Counted from the stretch's first letter, positions 8,444-17,533 are shown. The stretch is DNA of 64,000 nt from Enterococcus termitis (GCF_001730305.1 NZ_MIJY01000003.1:55036-119035), one strand, 5' to 3'. The notes: generated by a model not told the origin, from the sequence alone. Numbers and translations: made by a program.

Positions 8444-10182
8444 GAATGTGCTCCTTCCTTGATTATCCCTTGTGAGCGGGCAAATTCTTGGTACGTTTTA
8501 TTATGCTGTAACAGGTAGCTATGTGTTCCTTGACCCACGATGTTCCCTTCATCTAAAACAATGATCGTATCTGCTTGCTGGATCGTGCTTAGTCTTTGAG
8601 CCACGATTAACAACGTTTTATCAGCCATTTCTTCTTTTAACGCGAGTCGTAATGCAGCATCTGTTTGATAATCAAGTGCTGAAAAGCTATCGTCAAAAAT
8701 ATAAATCTCTGCAGGCTTGATCAATGCTCTAGCAATACATAATCGTTGTTTTTGACCGCCAGAGAAGTTCGTGCCGCCTTGAGCGACGAATGAATCATAC
8801 CCATCTTCTAATGTAGAAAGGTAAGAAGACAGTTGAGCGATTTTAGCAGCTCGATCCATATCGGCTTGTGTTGCATCAGGATACCCCATCAATAAATTAC
8901 TCTTGATGGTTCCACTAAAAAGAAAGGCTTTTTGCGGAACGTAACTGATTTTTGTGCGTAACTCTTCTTGCGTAGTTTGGCGGATATCGACACCATTGAA
9001 TAAAATAGCTCCTTCAGAGACATCACTAAGTCGTAATAATAATTTGGCAACAGTACTTTTTCCGGAGCCTGTTCCACCGACGATAGCAGTGGTTTTTCCT
9101 TTAGGAATACTGAAATGAATGTCTTCTAAAACTGGTTCATCCGCTTGATCATAACTAAAGGTCACGTGATTTAAAGCAATCAGTGTATCTTGCGAACTAG
9201 CTGTTTCAAGTAAAACTGGTTGATCGGGATCAATAATTTGATCTTGTGTATTTAAAATTTCTTCGATCCGCTTTACTGAAGCCAGTGACCTAGGTAGCAT
9301 AACTAAAACCATCGCTGCGATCATTAAGTAAGCCAGTGTCAATAAAGAATACTCGACAACTGCTGATACTGTTCCAATTTGTAAAGTACCAAGAGCAACT
9401 AAATTTCCGCCAAACCATAATATAGAAGAAAAGACAACGCCCATTAATAAAAAGGCTACTGGCGTAATAAAAGCAAAAATACTATTTACTCGAATCATGC
9501 CGTTTGCGTAGTCGGAAAATGTTTTATTTGTTCGTTCTTCTTCATAATCTTGATTCGTAAATGCTCGAATCATGTTGATGCCAGTAAAATATTCCCGCAA
9601 AGTTACAATGATTTTATCCATTTTAGGTTGAATCAACAGCGAAAGCGGCGTTCCTTTTTTCATTAGAAGATATACGATCAAACCAAAGGCCGTTATAGCA
9701 ATCAGCGGAACTAACGCTAAACTTGCAGAATAAGTGAAGGTCATATAAAGCGAGAAGACGGCAATGATCGGTGCTGGTAAAATCAGTTGTAGAAACAATA
9801 CGATCATTTGCTGAATATTATCGACATCATTTGTCATCCTTGTCAGTAAGGAGCCTGTACCAAACGTATCTGCATCTTTGATAGAAAATGTTTGGAGCTT
9901 ATCGAAAAACATCACTCTTGTTTCAAAACCGAATTTAGCGGCTACCTTAGCAGAAAGATAACTACCAGCAATTGCTGAGAGTGCACCAAAGATAGCCATG
10001 GCCAACATTTTGATTCCAATTATTTTTATCGATTGTTCATTACCGCTGGCAATACCCACATCGATCAACTGAGCAACGAGTAATGGCACGCCCAGAGTGC
10101 CGATAATTTGTAAACATAAAAAAAAGACTGTAGCAAAAATAAGTGTTCTATTCTTTTTAATGAAAAAATGCATAATTTTCAT
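8440..10182 (-). CDS. Heterodimeric ABC multidrug exporter, subunit with degenerate ATPase motifs
   Basis: A 580-residue half-transporter with six predicted membrane helices followed by an ATPase domain. Walker A is GGTGSGKST and the signature FSGGQKQR. Walker B reads IYIFDDSFSALD, with Asp where the catalytic Glu should be, and the H-loop reads IVAQRLS, with Gln for His. This is the hallmark of the non-catalytic subunit of heterodimeric exporters such as LmrC or TM287. It is the first gene of the operon, transcribed from the MerR-type promoter at 10214-10244. GGAGGAAT precedes the ATG. The substrate is inferred to be a drug or biocide. Confidence 0.9.
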   Translation of the reverse strand: MKIMHFFIKKNRTLIFATVFFLCLQIIGTLGVPLLVAQLIDVGIASGNEQSIKIIGIKMLAMAIFGALSAIAGSYLSAKVAAKFGFETRVMFFDKLQTFSIKDADTFGTGSLLTRMTNDVDNIQQMIVLFLQLILPAPIIAVFSLYMTFTYSASLALVPLIAITAFGLIVYLLMKKGTPLSLLIQPKMDKIIVTLREYFTGINMIRAFTNQDYEEERTNKTFSDYANGMIRVNSIFAFITPVAFLLMGVVFSSILWFGGNLVALGTLQIGTVSAVVEYSLLTLAYLMIAAMVLVMLPRSLASVKRIEEILNTQDQIIDPDQPVLLETASSQDTLIALNHVTFSYDQADEPVLEDIHFSIPKGKTTAIVGGTGSGKSTVAKLLLRLSDVSEGAILFNGVDIRQTTQEELRTKISYVPQKAFLFSGTIKSNLLMGYPDATQADMDRAAKIAQLSSYLSTLEDGYDSFVAQGGTNFSGGQKQRLCIARALIKPAEIYIFDDSFSALDYQTDAALRLALKEEMADKTLLIVAQRLSTIQQADTIIVLDEGNIVGQGTHSYLLQHNKTYQEFARSQGIIKEGAHS

Positions 10183-10213
10183 ATAGATTCCTCCTCTTCA
10201 TCAATCCTAAACG

Positions 10214-10244
10214 ATTCTACACCTTCAAGTTACTTGAATGTCAA
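10214..10244 (-). promoter_or_regulatory. MerR-type exporter promoter with 19-bp spacer and operator
   Basis: On the reverse strand, TTGACA (10239-10244) and TAGAAT (10214-10219) are 19 bp apart, the over-long spacing that MerR activators correct by twisting DNA. The spacer holds the dyad TTCAAG-TTA-CTTGAA (10224-10238), close to SoxR/MerR operators. It is the expected target of the divergent regulator. Confidence 0.85.
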
Positions 10245-10261
10245 CGATTTTTCTTTATAAT
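10233..10261 (+). promoter_or_regulatory. Promoter of the merR-type gene
   Basis: TATAAT (10256-10261) with CTTGAA (10233-10238) 17 bp upstream, facing the regulator gene. The -35 lies inside the operator half-site, so the regulator probably controls its own synthesis. Confidence 0.6.
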
Positions 10262-10281
10262 AAAAGAAAGAAGGTGAGTGT

Positions 10282-11055
10282 ATGGATAAAGAGAAATTAT
10301 TAACCGTTGGGCAAGTGGCGGAAATCATGAAATTACCCAAATCTAAAATTCGTTATTGGGATGATATGAATTTATTGACCTCTTCAAGAAATACGGACAA
10401 TGGATACCGAATGTTCGATATGGAAGATTTATTGACGATCAGTGATATTGATTTTTACCGTAGATTAGATATTCCAATAAGTAAAATGACAAATTTATAT
10501 CGTAAATCACCAGAGGAATTATGGTCGATTTTAGACGAAACAGAAAATCGAGTTGCAGCAGAATTGGCTGAACTAGAAAAACGTTATCAAGGGATCAAAC
10601 GTAGAAAAAAACAATTACTGCAATTGATCGAGCTAAAAGAAAAAAAATTAAGCGATGGTGTGTTGGACGTAGAACGGATTATTGCAGTTGATTTAAAAGA
10701 TCCAAATGAGCTGCAAACATATATAGAAGATCCGTCCCGCCTGGTTGTGTATATCGATTCTCAAAACGAAACTGAAATTATTTATGGTTTAGCTGCAGAG
10801 GAAGGTGAGTTCACTGAAGAACCAGTGATTTGGCAACTATCATCACAACCAAAGCGTACCTGCAAACAGTTTTTATTAACAATCCGTTCGGAAGATCCTA
10901 TAAAAAACAATTTTCTTTCGATCAAACAAAGCTTAGCGAAACAAGGCTTTTTAACTGGTACGATGATTGGACGATACATTATGACCGCCGAAGATCAAGA
11001 AGGATTTTATACAGATTATTATAAAGCTTGGGTCGAGGTAAGCGGTAAACCCTAA
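10282..11055 (+). CDS. MerR-family transcriptional regulator
   Basis: A 257-residue activator. The N-terminal winged helix-turn-helix reads LLTVGQVAEIMKLPKSKIRYWDDMNLL...NGYRMFDMEDL (about 5-48), followed by a long dimerisation helix (about 85-125) with a Lys-rich stretch. The C-terminal domain of about 130 residues looks like a GyrI/effector-binding fold as in multidrug-responsive MerR members. It is divergent from the ABC exporter, whose promoter has the MerR 19-bp spacing, so drug-induced activation of the exporter is the likely role. The arrangement parallels ChlR of E. faecalis. Confidence 0.88.
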   Translation: MDKEKLLTVGQVAEIMKLPKSKIRYWDDMNLLTSSRNTDNGYRMFDMEDLLTISDIDFYRRLDIPISKMTNLYRKSPEELWSILDETENRVAAELAELEKRYQGIKRRKKQLLQLIELKEKKLSDGVLDVERIIAVDLKDPNELQTYIEDPSRLVVYIDSQNETEIIYGLAAEEGEFTEEPVIWQLSSQPKRTCKQFLLTIRSEDPIKNNFLSIKQSLAKQGFLTGTMIGRYIMTAEDQEGFYTDYYKAWVEVSGKP

Positions 11056-11124
11056 AGCAGAAAAGTCGATAAAGACAGAGCAAGGTGTTATCATTTAGCC
11101 AAATAAAAAAAGGAATGAACACCG

Positions 11125-11475
11125 ATGAAAAAATTAGAGACGATTCAGGAAGTCATGAATTTTATAAACGAAAATCACTTAGTATTTCTATATATTTCTC
11201 AAGAAAATTGCTCTGTTTGCCATGCTCTTAGACCAAAGCTGATCGAGCTTTTGAAAAAGTATCCCAAGATTGAACTACGTGAAGTGGAAGCGGACAAAGT
11301 AAAAGAGCTGGCAGCAGAATACTTGATTTTTTCAGCACCGACCCTGTTATTTTTTGTTGCTGGAAAAGAGTATTTTCGAGAAGGCAAATTTGTTCAGTTT
11401 AAAAAACTAGAAGCAGCAATCGCGCAAATATATTCATTTGAAGATCGGGCGCAAATGCAAGTACCAAAACAGTAG
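11125..11475 (+). CDS. Thioredoxin-family protein
   Basis: A 116-residue cytosolic thioredoxin fold. The redox motif is CSVC (about 30-33) in the context ISQENCSVCHALRPKL, and the conserved cis-Pro is in SAPTLLFF (about 72-79). The C-x-x-C differs from the CGPC of main thioredoxin, and the protein resembles YtpP/YbbN-like single-domain members, so an accessory thiol reductase or bacilliredoxin-like role is likely. A terminator follows directly. Confidence 0.88.
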   Translation: MKKLETIQEVMNFINENHLVFLYISQENCSVCHALRPKLIELLKKYPKIELREVEADKVKELAAEYLIFSAPTLLFFVAGKEYFREGKFVQFKKLEAAIAQIYSFEDRAQMQVPKQ

Positions 11476-11485
11476 AAGAGAATAG

Positions 11486-11532
11486 GGATTGGTAAAGCAG
11501 TTTCTTTTTTAGCTGCCCAATCCTCCTTTTTT
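11486..11532 (+). terminator. Intrinsic terminator after the thioredoxin gene
   Basis: A two-step stem, GGATTGG and GCAG pairing with CTGC and CCAATCC (11486-11523), is followed by CCTTTTTT. Confidence 0.8.
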
Positions 11533-11583
11533 GTTAAAAAAGGATAAAATAGCAAGGAATCTAACAGAATGGGGAAATAGAAA

Positions 11584-12924
11584 ATGAAAAAGGTAAGTGT
11601 CTTCCTGATCGTATGCGTCACAGTGATTTTAGGCGCCGTCATTTATTCAGGTAAGGACAAAAAAACGATAGAGCCAACGCTTTATAAAAAAGCAGCCATT
11701 GAATTTTGGGTGTTAAGTGACCCACATTATCTTGATAAAAGTCTGACAGATTCAGGTTCAGCTTTTGAAAAAATCAAACAGACAGCAGCGGGCAAGGATT
11801 TAGAGTATCAAGAAGAAAGCTGGCAAGCATTCATTGCAACAGCGATCAAAAAAAAGCCGGACATGATCATTATTACTGGTGATTTAACTTTGAATGGGGA
11901 GAAGATCAGTGCAGAAAGGTTAGCAGACTTCTTAAAACAATTAACGGACAAAGGCATCAACGTTTTTGTCATTCCTGGGAATCATGATGTTAATGACGGC
12001 TGGGCAAGAAAATTCGTAGAAGACAAGCAGGAAAAAACTGAAGCAATTACGATTGCAGATTTTAAAGAAATTTTTGCAGATTTTGGCTATCAAAACGCAA
12101 CGAATTATGATAAACACTCTCTAAGCTATTCAGTAGCAGTCAATTCGACCTATGATTTTCTTTTTCTTGATTCAAATATTTATCCAGAAGACACAGAACC
12201 ACAAACCAGACCAGCAACTGGTGGAACCATTCGTGGCAAAACAATGACTTGGGTCAAAGAACAATTGGACGCATCGAAAAAAGCGCAGAAAAAGACACTG
12301 GTTTTCATGCATCACAATATTTATGCGCACAATCAATTACTCTCGAACGGTTTTATCATCAATAATGCGGATGAATTTAAACAAGTATTAACTGACTATC
12401 AAGTACCTGTCGTATTTTCGGGACATATCCATGCGCAAGATATCATGACCGAAACGATCAATGATGAGAAGCTGACAGAAATCGTCTCCAGCTCGTTTTC
12501 AATCACACCACAAGGATATGGCGTAGTAAAACTAGATGGGCAGAGCTTAGACTACCAAAAAGCAACCAATGATGTAGATGCCTGGGCTAAAGAAACAGGT
12601 AACACGACCCCAGAAGTTCAACAATATAAAACGTATCTTGAAACGCTTTTTATGGAAGATGGGAAAAAGCTAGGCTACGGCCAATTGATCAATGCAGGCT
12701 TGACCGATGAGCAGGAGCTAGATATCGCTGCTGAATTTATCGGGCGCATGAACGTTCGTTTCTTCTCTGGTAACGACTTTAGTACCGATTCAGAAGTAGC
12801 GAAAATTAAAGCAGAACAAGGGTATCAAATTATTGAAGAACACAGTAGCTTTTTAAAAGAATACATCGATTCGATTATTCAAGATAAGAATGAAGAGGAT
12901 AATCGATACACGACTGATGAATGA
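11584..12924 (+). CDS. Membrane-anchored metallophosphoesterase
   Basis: A 446-residue protein with an N-terminal hydrophobic anchor (about 4-22, no lipobox) and an extracellular calcineurin-like phosphoesterase domain. All five metal-binding blocks are visible: SDPHYLD, ITGDLTLNG, PGNHDVND, MHHNIYAHN and SGHIHAQD. The C-terminal 130 residues are helical and unassigned. Such enzymes cleave phosphodiesters or nucleotides at the cell surface; the substrate is unknown. No terminator is clear downstream. A second, unrelated metallophosphoesterase lies 830 bases further on in a phage-like context. Confidence 0.9.
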   Translation: MKKVSVFLIVCVTVILGAVIYSGKDKKTIEPTLYKKAAIEFWVLSDPHYLDKSLTDSGSAFEKIKQTAAGKDLEYQEESWQAFIATAIKKKPDMIIITGDLTLNGEKISAERLADFLKQLTDKGINVFVIPGNHDVNDGWARKFVEDKQEKTEAITIADFKEIFADFGYQNATNYDKHSLSYSVAVNSTYDFLFLDSNIYPEDTEPQTRPATGGTIRGKTMTWVKEQLDASKKAQKKTLVFMHHNIYAHNQLLSNGFIINNADEFKQVLTDYQVPVVFSGHIHAQDIMTETINDEKLTEIVSSSFSITPQGYGVVKLDGQSLDYQKATNDVDAWAKETGNTTPEVQQYKTYLETLFMEDGKKLGYGQLINAGLTDEQELDIAAEFIGRMNVRFFSGNDFSTDSEVAKIKAEQGYQIIEEHSSFLKEYIDSIIQDKNEEDNRYTTDE

Positions 12925-13303
12925 ATCCAAAAACTTGTCAAAAAGAGAGCCAAGACATCATTGATAAAGTACAGCAGAGTATGAACAAAAAACTGTTCAA
13001 ATCTCACTATTACAAATCTCACAAAATAAAAGCAAAATTGACTCATATGAGTCCGATTCAATATCGGATTTACATTGGATAACTGATGGAATAATCTAAA
13101 GACTAAATCAATAGGACCGAATCTCATTAAAAAGAATTTTGAAAGAAATTAGACAGGTCATTGATCAAACCTCCAACTATAATTAATTTATAGAGATTCA
13201 GCGCTGATAATTTCTATAAAAAACAAGTATTAGTTTTTATTAAAATCAAAAATTGATAGGTATTGACTCATACTTCACATAGGAAAGAGGGAACAACAAA
13301 ATT
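12925..13303. other. Gene-free stretch before a phage remnant
   Basis: 379 bases of AT-rich DNA with no supported ORF. At 12941-12965 the sequence AAAAGAGAGCCAAGACAT resembles the left arm of the terminator at 14753, but its right arm is missing here, as if the original terminator had been split by insertion of the phage-like segment. Otherwise I see nothing in it. Confidence 0.4.
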
Positions 13304-13681
13304 ATGGTTGAACAAACAGTTAGGGAACTATCTAGAGATGCACAAGTGGCATACAAAAAAGTAAACATACCAAGTTCAAGTTTTGTGAAAAATGGAGGAA
13401 CAGTTACGTATTGGCGAACAGGTTTTCAAGTAACTGCGGCCTTTCGATTCACACCAATCAATAACCCAGCATGGAAGTTGGCAGTCGGTTATACAGAAGG
13501 TTTTAAACCGCAAGACATCGGTTCAGTAAATGTTAGATTGGTAAACCAATCTAAGAGAGTATCTGGAGGAATGATTTATTGCAACGGCAGTGGGTTTACT
13601 ATGATTATGGATTCTGATATAGGTGATACAGAGGTTAGGGGAACAGTAACATACTATACGACAGATAATTTTCCCAGTTAA
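13304..13681 (+). CDS. Phage tail/baseplate-like fragment, N-terminal half of a frameshifted gene
   Basis: 125 residues starting MVEQTVRELSRDAQVAYKKVNIP. The style (Gly/Thr-rich beta strands, RFTPINNPAWKL, TVTYYTTDNFP) is like the N-terminal domain of phage baseplate or receptor-binding proteins. The reading frame ends at TAA 13679-13681, but the +1 frame from 13650 is open and continues PVNPPGATPAAYYRTALANL into the next ORF without a break. A single extra base in the run AATTTTCCCAG (about 13668-13678) explains this. GAGGG lies 12 bases before the ATG. It is probably an inactivated prophage remnant, and no other phage gene is next to it. Confidence 0.6.
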   Translation: MVEQTVRELSRDAQVAYKKVNIPSSSFVKNGGTVTYWRTGFQVTAAFRFTPINNPAWKLAVGYTEGFKPQDIGSVNVRLVNQSKRVSGGMIYCNGSGFTMIMDSDIGDTEVRGTVTYYTTDNFPS

Positions 13682-13757
13682 CCCTCCGGGCGCTACTCCT
13701 GCTGCATACTACCGCACAGCTTTAGCCAATCTGAAAGACAAGATAGATGAGACAAAG

Positions 13758-14744
13758 ATGAATATTGCATTTACTACAGATAGCCACTATACATGGGGAA
13801 CAGGAAAAGTAAATGCTTGGTATGGTTTGTCTAATCTAAACAATATTTTAAGTCTAAGTGATAAGGTTGATGTAGTAGTAGCTGGAGGAGATAATGTAGA
13901 CGGAGGTAATTATTCTAAGTTAGGAAATTTGAGTAATTGTATTGATTACATGGAATATTTTTTTAATTCATACCCTGGAACTGATCGCTTTGCTCTTCGA
14001 GGAAATCATGATTCTGGTGGAATCAATCCATACAATTCTACGGGGAAAATAATGTCGAGTGACATAATTACAAAGAATGAGTTTAAAAAATTATATAAAA
14101 CTGAAGAAAAACTTTTTGATGAAGTTAGAGATGGTGACAGTCTTTATGGATACAAGGACTATCCTGACAAAAAAGTAAGAGTAGTTCTTATTGATACACT
14201 AGATAATCCAGAAGAATTATTAAATTCAGACGGAAGTATTAAGTATCCAACTTGGAGAAATATCTCGTTTCAAGAAAGACAACTTAAATGGATAGCCGAA
14301 ATTGCGTTAGGAGAGTGTCCAGAAGACTATCACGTTGCATTTTTCAGTCATTGTCCACTTAGATGGAACAGTTCCACTGAAAGTCGACTAAAACGAAATT
14401 TTGAATGTATGTCCTTGATTATAAAAAACTTTATAGATAAAACAAGTGCAACTATTTCTAGTAAAATGGAAGATTACACTGTAGACTTCCTAGTTGATTA
14501 TACAACTAGAGAGCACTCCAACTTTGTTGGGTGGTTCTGCGGTCATGAGCACTGGGACGGTATTCGACAAACAGAAAATTTCCAAAATGTTCTTTGTCGG
14601 AATGCTTGGTGCGATTATCAAGATGATTCAGTACCAGAGACAATCAATGAAGATGCATTTAGAATCATCGAAATCGATATAGAAAAAAGAGAAGTCAACT
14701 TAAAAGGATTTGGAAGATCCAAAGATAGTTTTTACAAATATTGA
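13758..14744 (+). CDS. Metallophosphoesterase domain of a phage tail-type protein (3' half of frameshifted gene)
   Basis: 328 residues with calcineurin-like motifs TTDSHYTWG, VAGGDNVDGGN, RGNHDSGG, SHCPLRW and CGHEHWDG. In-frame codons continue upstream of the ATG to 13650 (ending KDKIDETK-M), so this is the C-terminal domain of the same protein as the 13304 fragment, separated by a frameshift. No ribosome site precedes the ATG at 13758. Metallophosphoesterase domains fused behind tail-protein N-termini occur in Firmicute phages. If translated alone, the fold would be intact and could still be active. Confidence 0.65.
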   Translation: MNIAFTTDSHYTWGTGKVNAWYGLSNLNNILSLSDKVDVVVAGGDNVDGGNYSKLGNLSNCIDYMEYFFNSYPGTDRFALRGNHDSGGINPYNSTGKIMSSDIITKNEFKKLYKTEEKLFDEVRDGDSLYGYKDYPDKKVRVVLIDTLDNPEELLNSDGSIKYPTWRNISFQERQLKWIAEIALGECPEDYHVAFFSHCPLRWNSSTESRLKRNFECMSLIIKNFIDKTSATISSKMEDYTVDFLVDYTTREHSNFVGWFCGHEHWDGIRQTENFQNVLCRNAWCDYQDDSVPETINEDAFRIIEIDIEKREVNLKGFGRSKDSFYKY

Positions 14745-14752
14745 TTGAAAAT

Positions 14753-14798
14753 AAGAGACCAAGACATAACTCTATGATGAGTTACGACTTGGTCTCTT
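14753..14798 (+). terminator. Intrinsic terminator
   Basis: AAGAGACCAAG (14753-14763) pairs with CTTGGTCTCTT (14788-14798); the inner loop also contains a TAACTC/GAGTTA pair. It belongs to the same family of gggaca/taactc terminator-like hairpins seen at 41658, 42796 and 44018. Confidence 0.8.
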
Positions 14799-14924
14799 TA
14801 AAAATAAATAGATAGTGTAAAGAGGCTGACTTCTTCAAAAATAAGCTGGAATTGCTGAATACCAATCAGAAACAAGTGAATCGCTTATTTTATAATACTT
14901 AGCCTAAGGTGAAAAGCAACCGAA

Positions 14925-15135
14925 GATGGGACAGAAGTGTTTAATCATAAGAACCAAGTAGGTACTGTGCAACACTGTTTGTCTGCGACGAGTCTTTGAC
15001 GAGAAAGCATCAACTCGTTCCTCGTTGTGTTTTACAGCAATTTCAGCTTATTTCCGAAGGGATTGTTTCTGCTCTTACCATTTAATCGGATTCCAAGTGA
15101 GTGGGATATGACTCGAAGAGTTATGTCCCACTCAC
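14925..15135. repeat. Intergenic repeat element, copy 2 (inverted and shorter)
   Basis: The reverse complement of about 14952-15077 matches 5588-5712 almost base for base, including the shared segments ACCAAGTAGGTACTGTGCAA and TTTCAGCTTATTTCCGAAGG. The ends read GATGGGACAGAAG and ATGTCCCACTCAC. This copy lacks one arm of the internal hairpin found in copy 1. Most of the 595-base gap between 14744 and 15340 consists of this repeat and the terminator; 15141-15339 shows nothing else I can name. Confidence 0.7.
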
Positions 15136-15339
15136 AACTTTGCTGCAGGCGTTAAGACTTATCTGTTACTCGGAGATTTTAAGCTCCTGGTTATTACATT
15201 AGACTAATCATCCCATGATAGCCTTTTCTTATCATACCTAGAGATTAACTATTATCGTTTTCTAAACATCTGTACTATGATAATAAGATAAACGTAAAAC
15301 GAGAGAACCAGTCATAAAAAGTGAAAGGGAGCGAAAAAA

Positions 15340-15717
15340 ATGAAATTAGTACCAAGTCAAAAAGGGTTCGAATTAGTTCATCAAAATGGAAACTGGGTCT
15401 TGAAAAAAGAAATCGGTTTTTCTCCAGTTGAAATGCTGGTAGCCTCGGTCGGTGCATGCGGCGCGTATGTGTATGAAAAAATTTTAACGAATTCTCATAT
15501 TGATTTTACGATCGACTCCGTTGATATTTCATATGAACGAGCAGAAAATAAGCCAACCAAACCGTTAAGTCAGGTAACAATCCTATTTACAGTCCAAGTG
15601 CCAGAAGAAGCACAAGGTAAAGCAGAACGTGCGTTAAAATTGATCAGTAAAAATTGTCCTGTGATCCAATCGTTAGATCCAGAAATAGCAGTCGTTGAAA
15701 CTGTTCATTTTTTATAA
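15340..15717 (+). CDS. OsmC family protein
   Basis: A 125-residue protein with the OsmC/Ohr fold: GFSPVEMLVASVGACGAYVYEKIL (about 25-48) contains the helix with the conserved Cys, and LKLISKNCPVIQSL (about 100-113) carries the second. The two cysteines are those that form the peroxidase centre in OsmC/Ohr enzymes, which reduce organic hydroperoxides. Length is slightly short but normal for the YhfA-type branch. GGGAG precedes the ATG. The next gene starts 39 bases downstream, possibly on the same transcript. Confidence 0.85.
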   Translation: MKLVPSQKGFELVHQNGNWVLKKEIGFSPVEMLVASVGACGAYVYEKILTNSHIDFTIDSVDISYERAENKPTKPLSQVTILFTVQVPEEAQGKAERALKLISKNCPVIQSLDPEIAVVETVHFL

Positions 15718-15755
15718 GGAATGACGGTTTTACAAATTGAGAAAGTAGGAGTCCA

Positions 15756-17396
15756 ATGAAAAAGTTTATTATTAGTAGTTTGCTCATTGCCGGAGTGTTT
15801 TTGGCTGGCTGCGATTCAACGAATAAATCAGCAGAAAATGAAACAAAAAAAATAACTGTTCACTTTACTGAACCAGCAGAACTGCTAACCCTTGATACAA
15901 CACAGGAAGAAGATTTTACAAGTTTTAATGCACAAAATCAGGTGTTGGAAGGCTTGTATCAACTAAATGATAAAGATGAAACGATTCCAGCTGTAGCCGA
16001 AGAACTTCCGGAAATCAGTGAGGATAAGTTGACCTATACAATCAAGCTTAGAAAGGATGCCAAATGGTCGAACGGAGACACAGTGACTGCAAATGATTTC
16101 TTATATGCGTGGAGACGAGCAGTAACGCCTGAAACAGCACCATCTTATGCTAGCTTGTTTGTCGCAACGATCAAAAATGCTGATGAAATCTATCAAGGAA
16201 AGCTGAAGCCAACAGAATTAGGGGTGGAAGCTCCAGATGATTATACAATTAGAATTCATTTGATTAAACCGATCCCTTACTTTACTTCATTGCTGACCTT
16301 TGAAACATTTTTCCCAATCAATCAAGCGTTTGCTGAGAAGCAAGGTAGTGATTATGGCACATCAAGTCAGACAACAATCTATAATGGCCCATTTGTTTTA
16401 GAGGGCTGGGAACAAAATTCTGATACGTGGCAATATGTCAAAAACTCGAAATACTGGGATAAAAAGAATGTTCACGTAGACGAGATCCAAACGACCGTTG
16501 TAAAATCAACCAGTACAGCAGTTAACTTGTATCAAACAGACGAGCTTGATCGTGTTGTTTTAGATGGTGAATTTTCAAAACAATATAAAAATGATCCTGA
16601 TTTTCAAAATCAAAATGATACAAAAATGGGCTATCTTCGCTTTAATCAGGGAACAAATAAGCTGTTGAACAATGTTCAACTTAGAAAAGCACTCTCATTG
16701 GCAATCGATCGTGAGACTTTTGTAAAGAATGTTTTAGGTGATGGATCAATCGCGGCAACTGGATTTGTCCCACAAAATTTTGTACAAAACCCGAAAACAG
16801 GAGAAGACTTCCGTAAAGAAAGTGGAACACAGCAAACCTTTGATAAAGAAGCAGCACGCAAGGCGCTTGATAGTGCTAAAAAAGAACTGAATCAATCGGA
16901 CTTTACATTAGTTTATTTGACAAAAGATACAGATACAGACAAGAAGACTGCAGAATACTTAGCAAGCCAAATTGCTGAGGTTCTTCCTGAAGTAACATTG
17001 GAAATCACTACGTTGCCAAGCAATAATGTACAAGAGCGTTATTTATCTGGCGATTATGATATTGCGTTTGGTCAATGGATGCCTGATTTTAAAGATGCGA
17101 TAACATTCTTAGACATGTTTGCATCGACCTCAGGATTAAATCATGTAAATTATAAAAGCACTGATTACGATCACTTGATTCAGGCAGCGGTATCGACAGA
17201 TGCTGCAGATGAAGAAAAAAGATGGTCTGACCTGATCGAGGCAGAACATGTTCTGTTAGGCGAAGATTATGTGATCGCTCCAATTTATCAACAGCAAACA
17301 GCGCTATTACAAAAGAAAAAGATTACTGGTGTAGTGAAACATAGTTTTGGTTCACCGTATAGTTTTAAATATATTCGTGTGGATAAGACGGAATAA
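15756..17396 (+). CDS. Oligopeptide ABC transporter substrate-binding lipoprotein (OppA-like)
   Basis: A 546-residue family 5 solute-binding lipoprotein. The lipobox is LAGC with Cys19, and the SBP_bac_5 signature runs LRKDAKWSNGDTVTANDFLYAWRRAVTP (about 95-122 overall, motif in parts). The C-terminus contains the usual QWMPDFKD peptide-pocket region. It binds extracellular peptides (or, in enterococci, signalling peptides) for an Opp permease that is not encoded here, so it is an orphan binding protein. A terminator at 17534 ends the unit. Confidence 0.92.
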   Translation: MKKFIISSLLIAGVFLAGCDSTNKSAENETKKITVHFTEPAELLTLDTTQEEDFTSFNAQNQVLEGLYQLNDKDETIPAVAEELPEISEDKLTYTIKLRKDAKWSNGDTVTANDFLYAWRRAVTPETAPSYASLFVATIKNADEIYQGKLKPTELGVEAPDDYTIRIHLIKPIPYFTSLLTFETFFPINQAFAEKQGSDYGTSSQTTIYNGPFVLEGWEQNSDTWQYVKNSKYWDKKNVHVDEIQTTVVKSTSTAVNLYQTDELDRVVLDGEFSKQYKNDPDFQNQNDTKMGYLRFNQGTNKLLNNVQLRKALSLAIDRETFVKNVLGDGSIAATGFVPQNFVQNPKTGEDFRKESGTQQTFDKEAARKALDSAKKELNQSDFTLVYLTKDTDTDKKTAEYLASQIAEVLPEVTLEITTLPSNNVQERYLSGDYDIAFGQWMPDFKDAITFLDMFASTSGLNHVNYKSTDYDHLIQAAVSTDAADEEKRWSDLIEAEHVLLGEDYVIAPIYQQQTALLQKKKITGVVKHSFGSPYSFKYIRVDKTE

Positions 17397-17533
17397 AATA
17401 AATGAAGTGATAGAAAAAAGAAAACACTAGCGCTTAACGAGCGATGGTTAAAGTGGTGCATAAGAGTAGTAGGTATATCAGAATATGCAGCTTATTTTTA
17501 AAGGAGCTTCGTCTGATTGTTTATACTAGTTTT

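Noticed and set aside
13304..14744. Programmed +1 frameshift joining the two phage-like ORFs
   Set aside because: CCC followed by A could slip, but there is no stimulatory structure or Shine-Dalgarno-like signal in phase, and an ordinary one-base insertion in a homopolymer explains it better.
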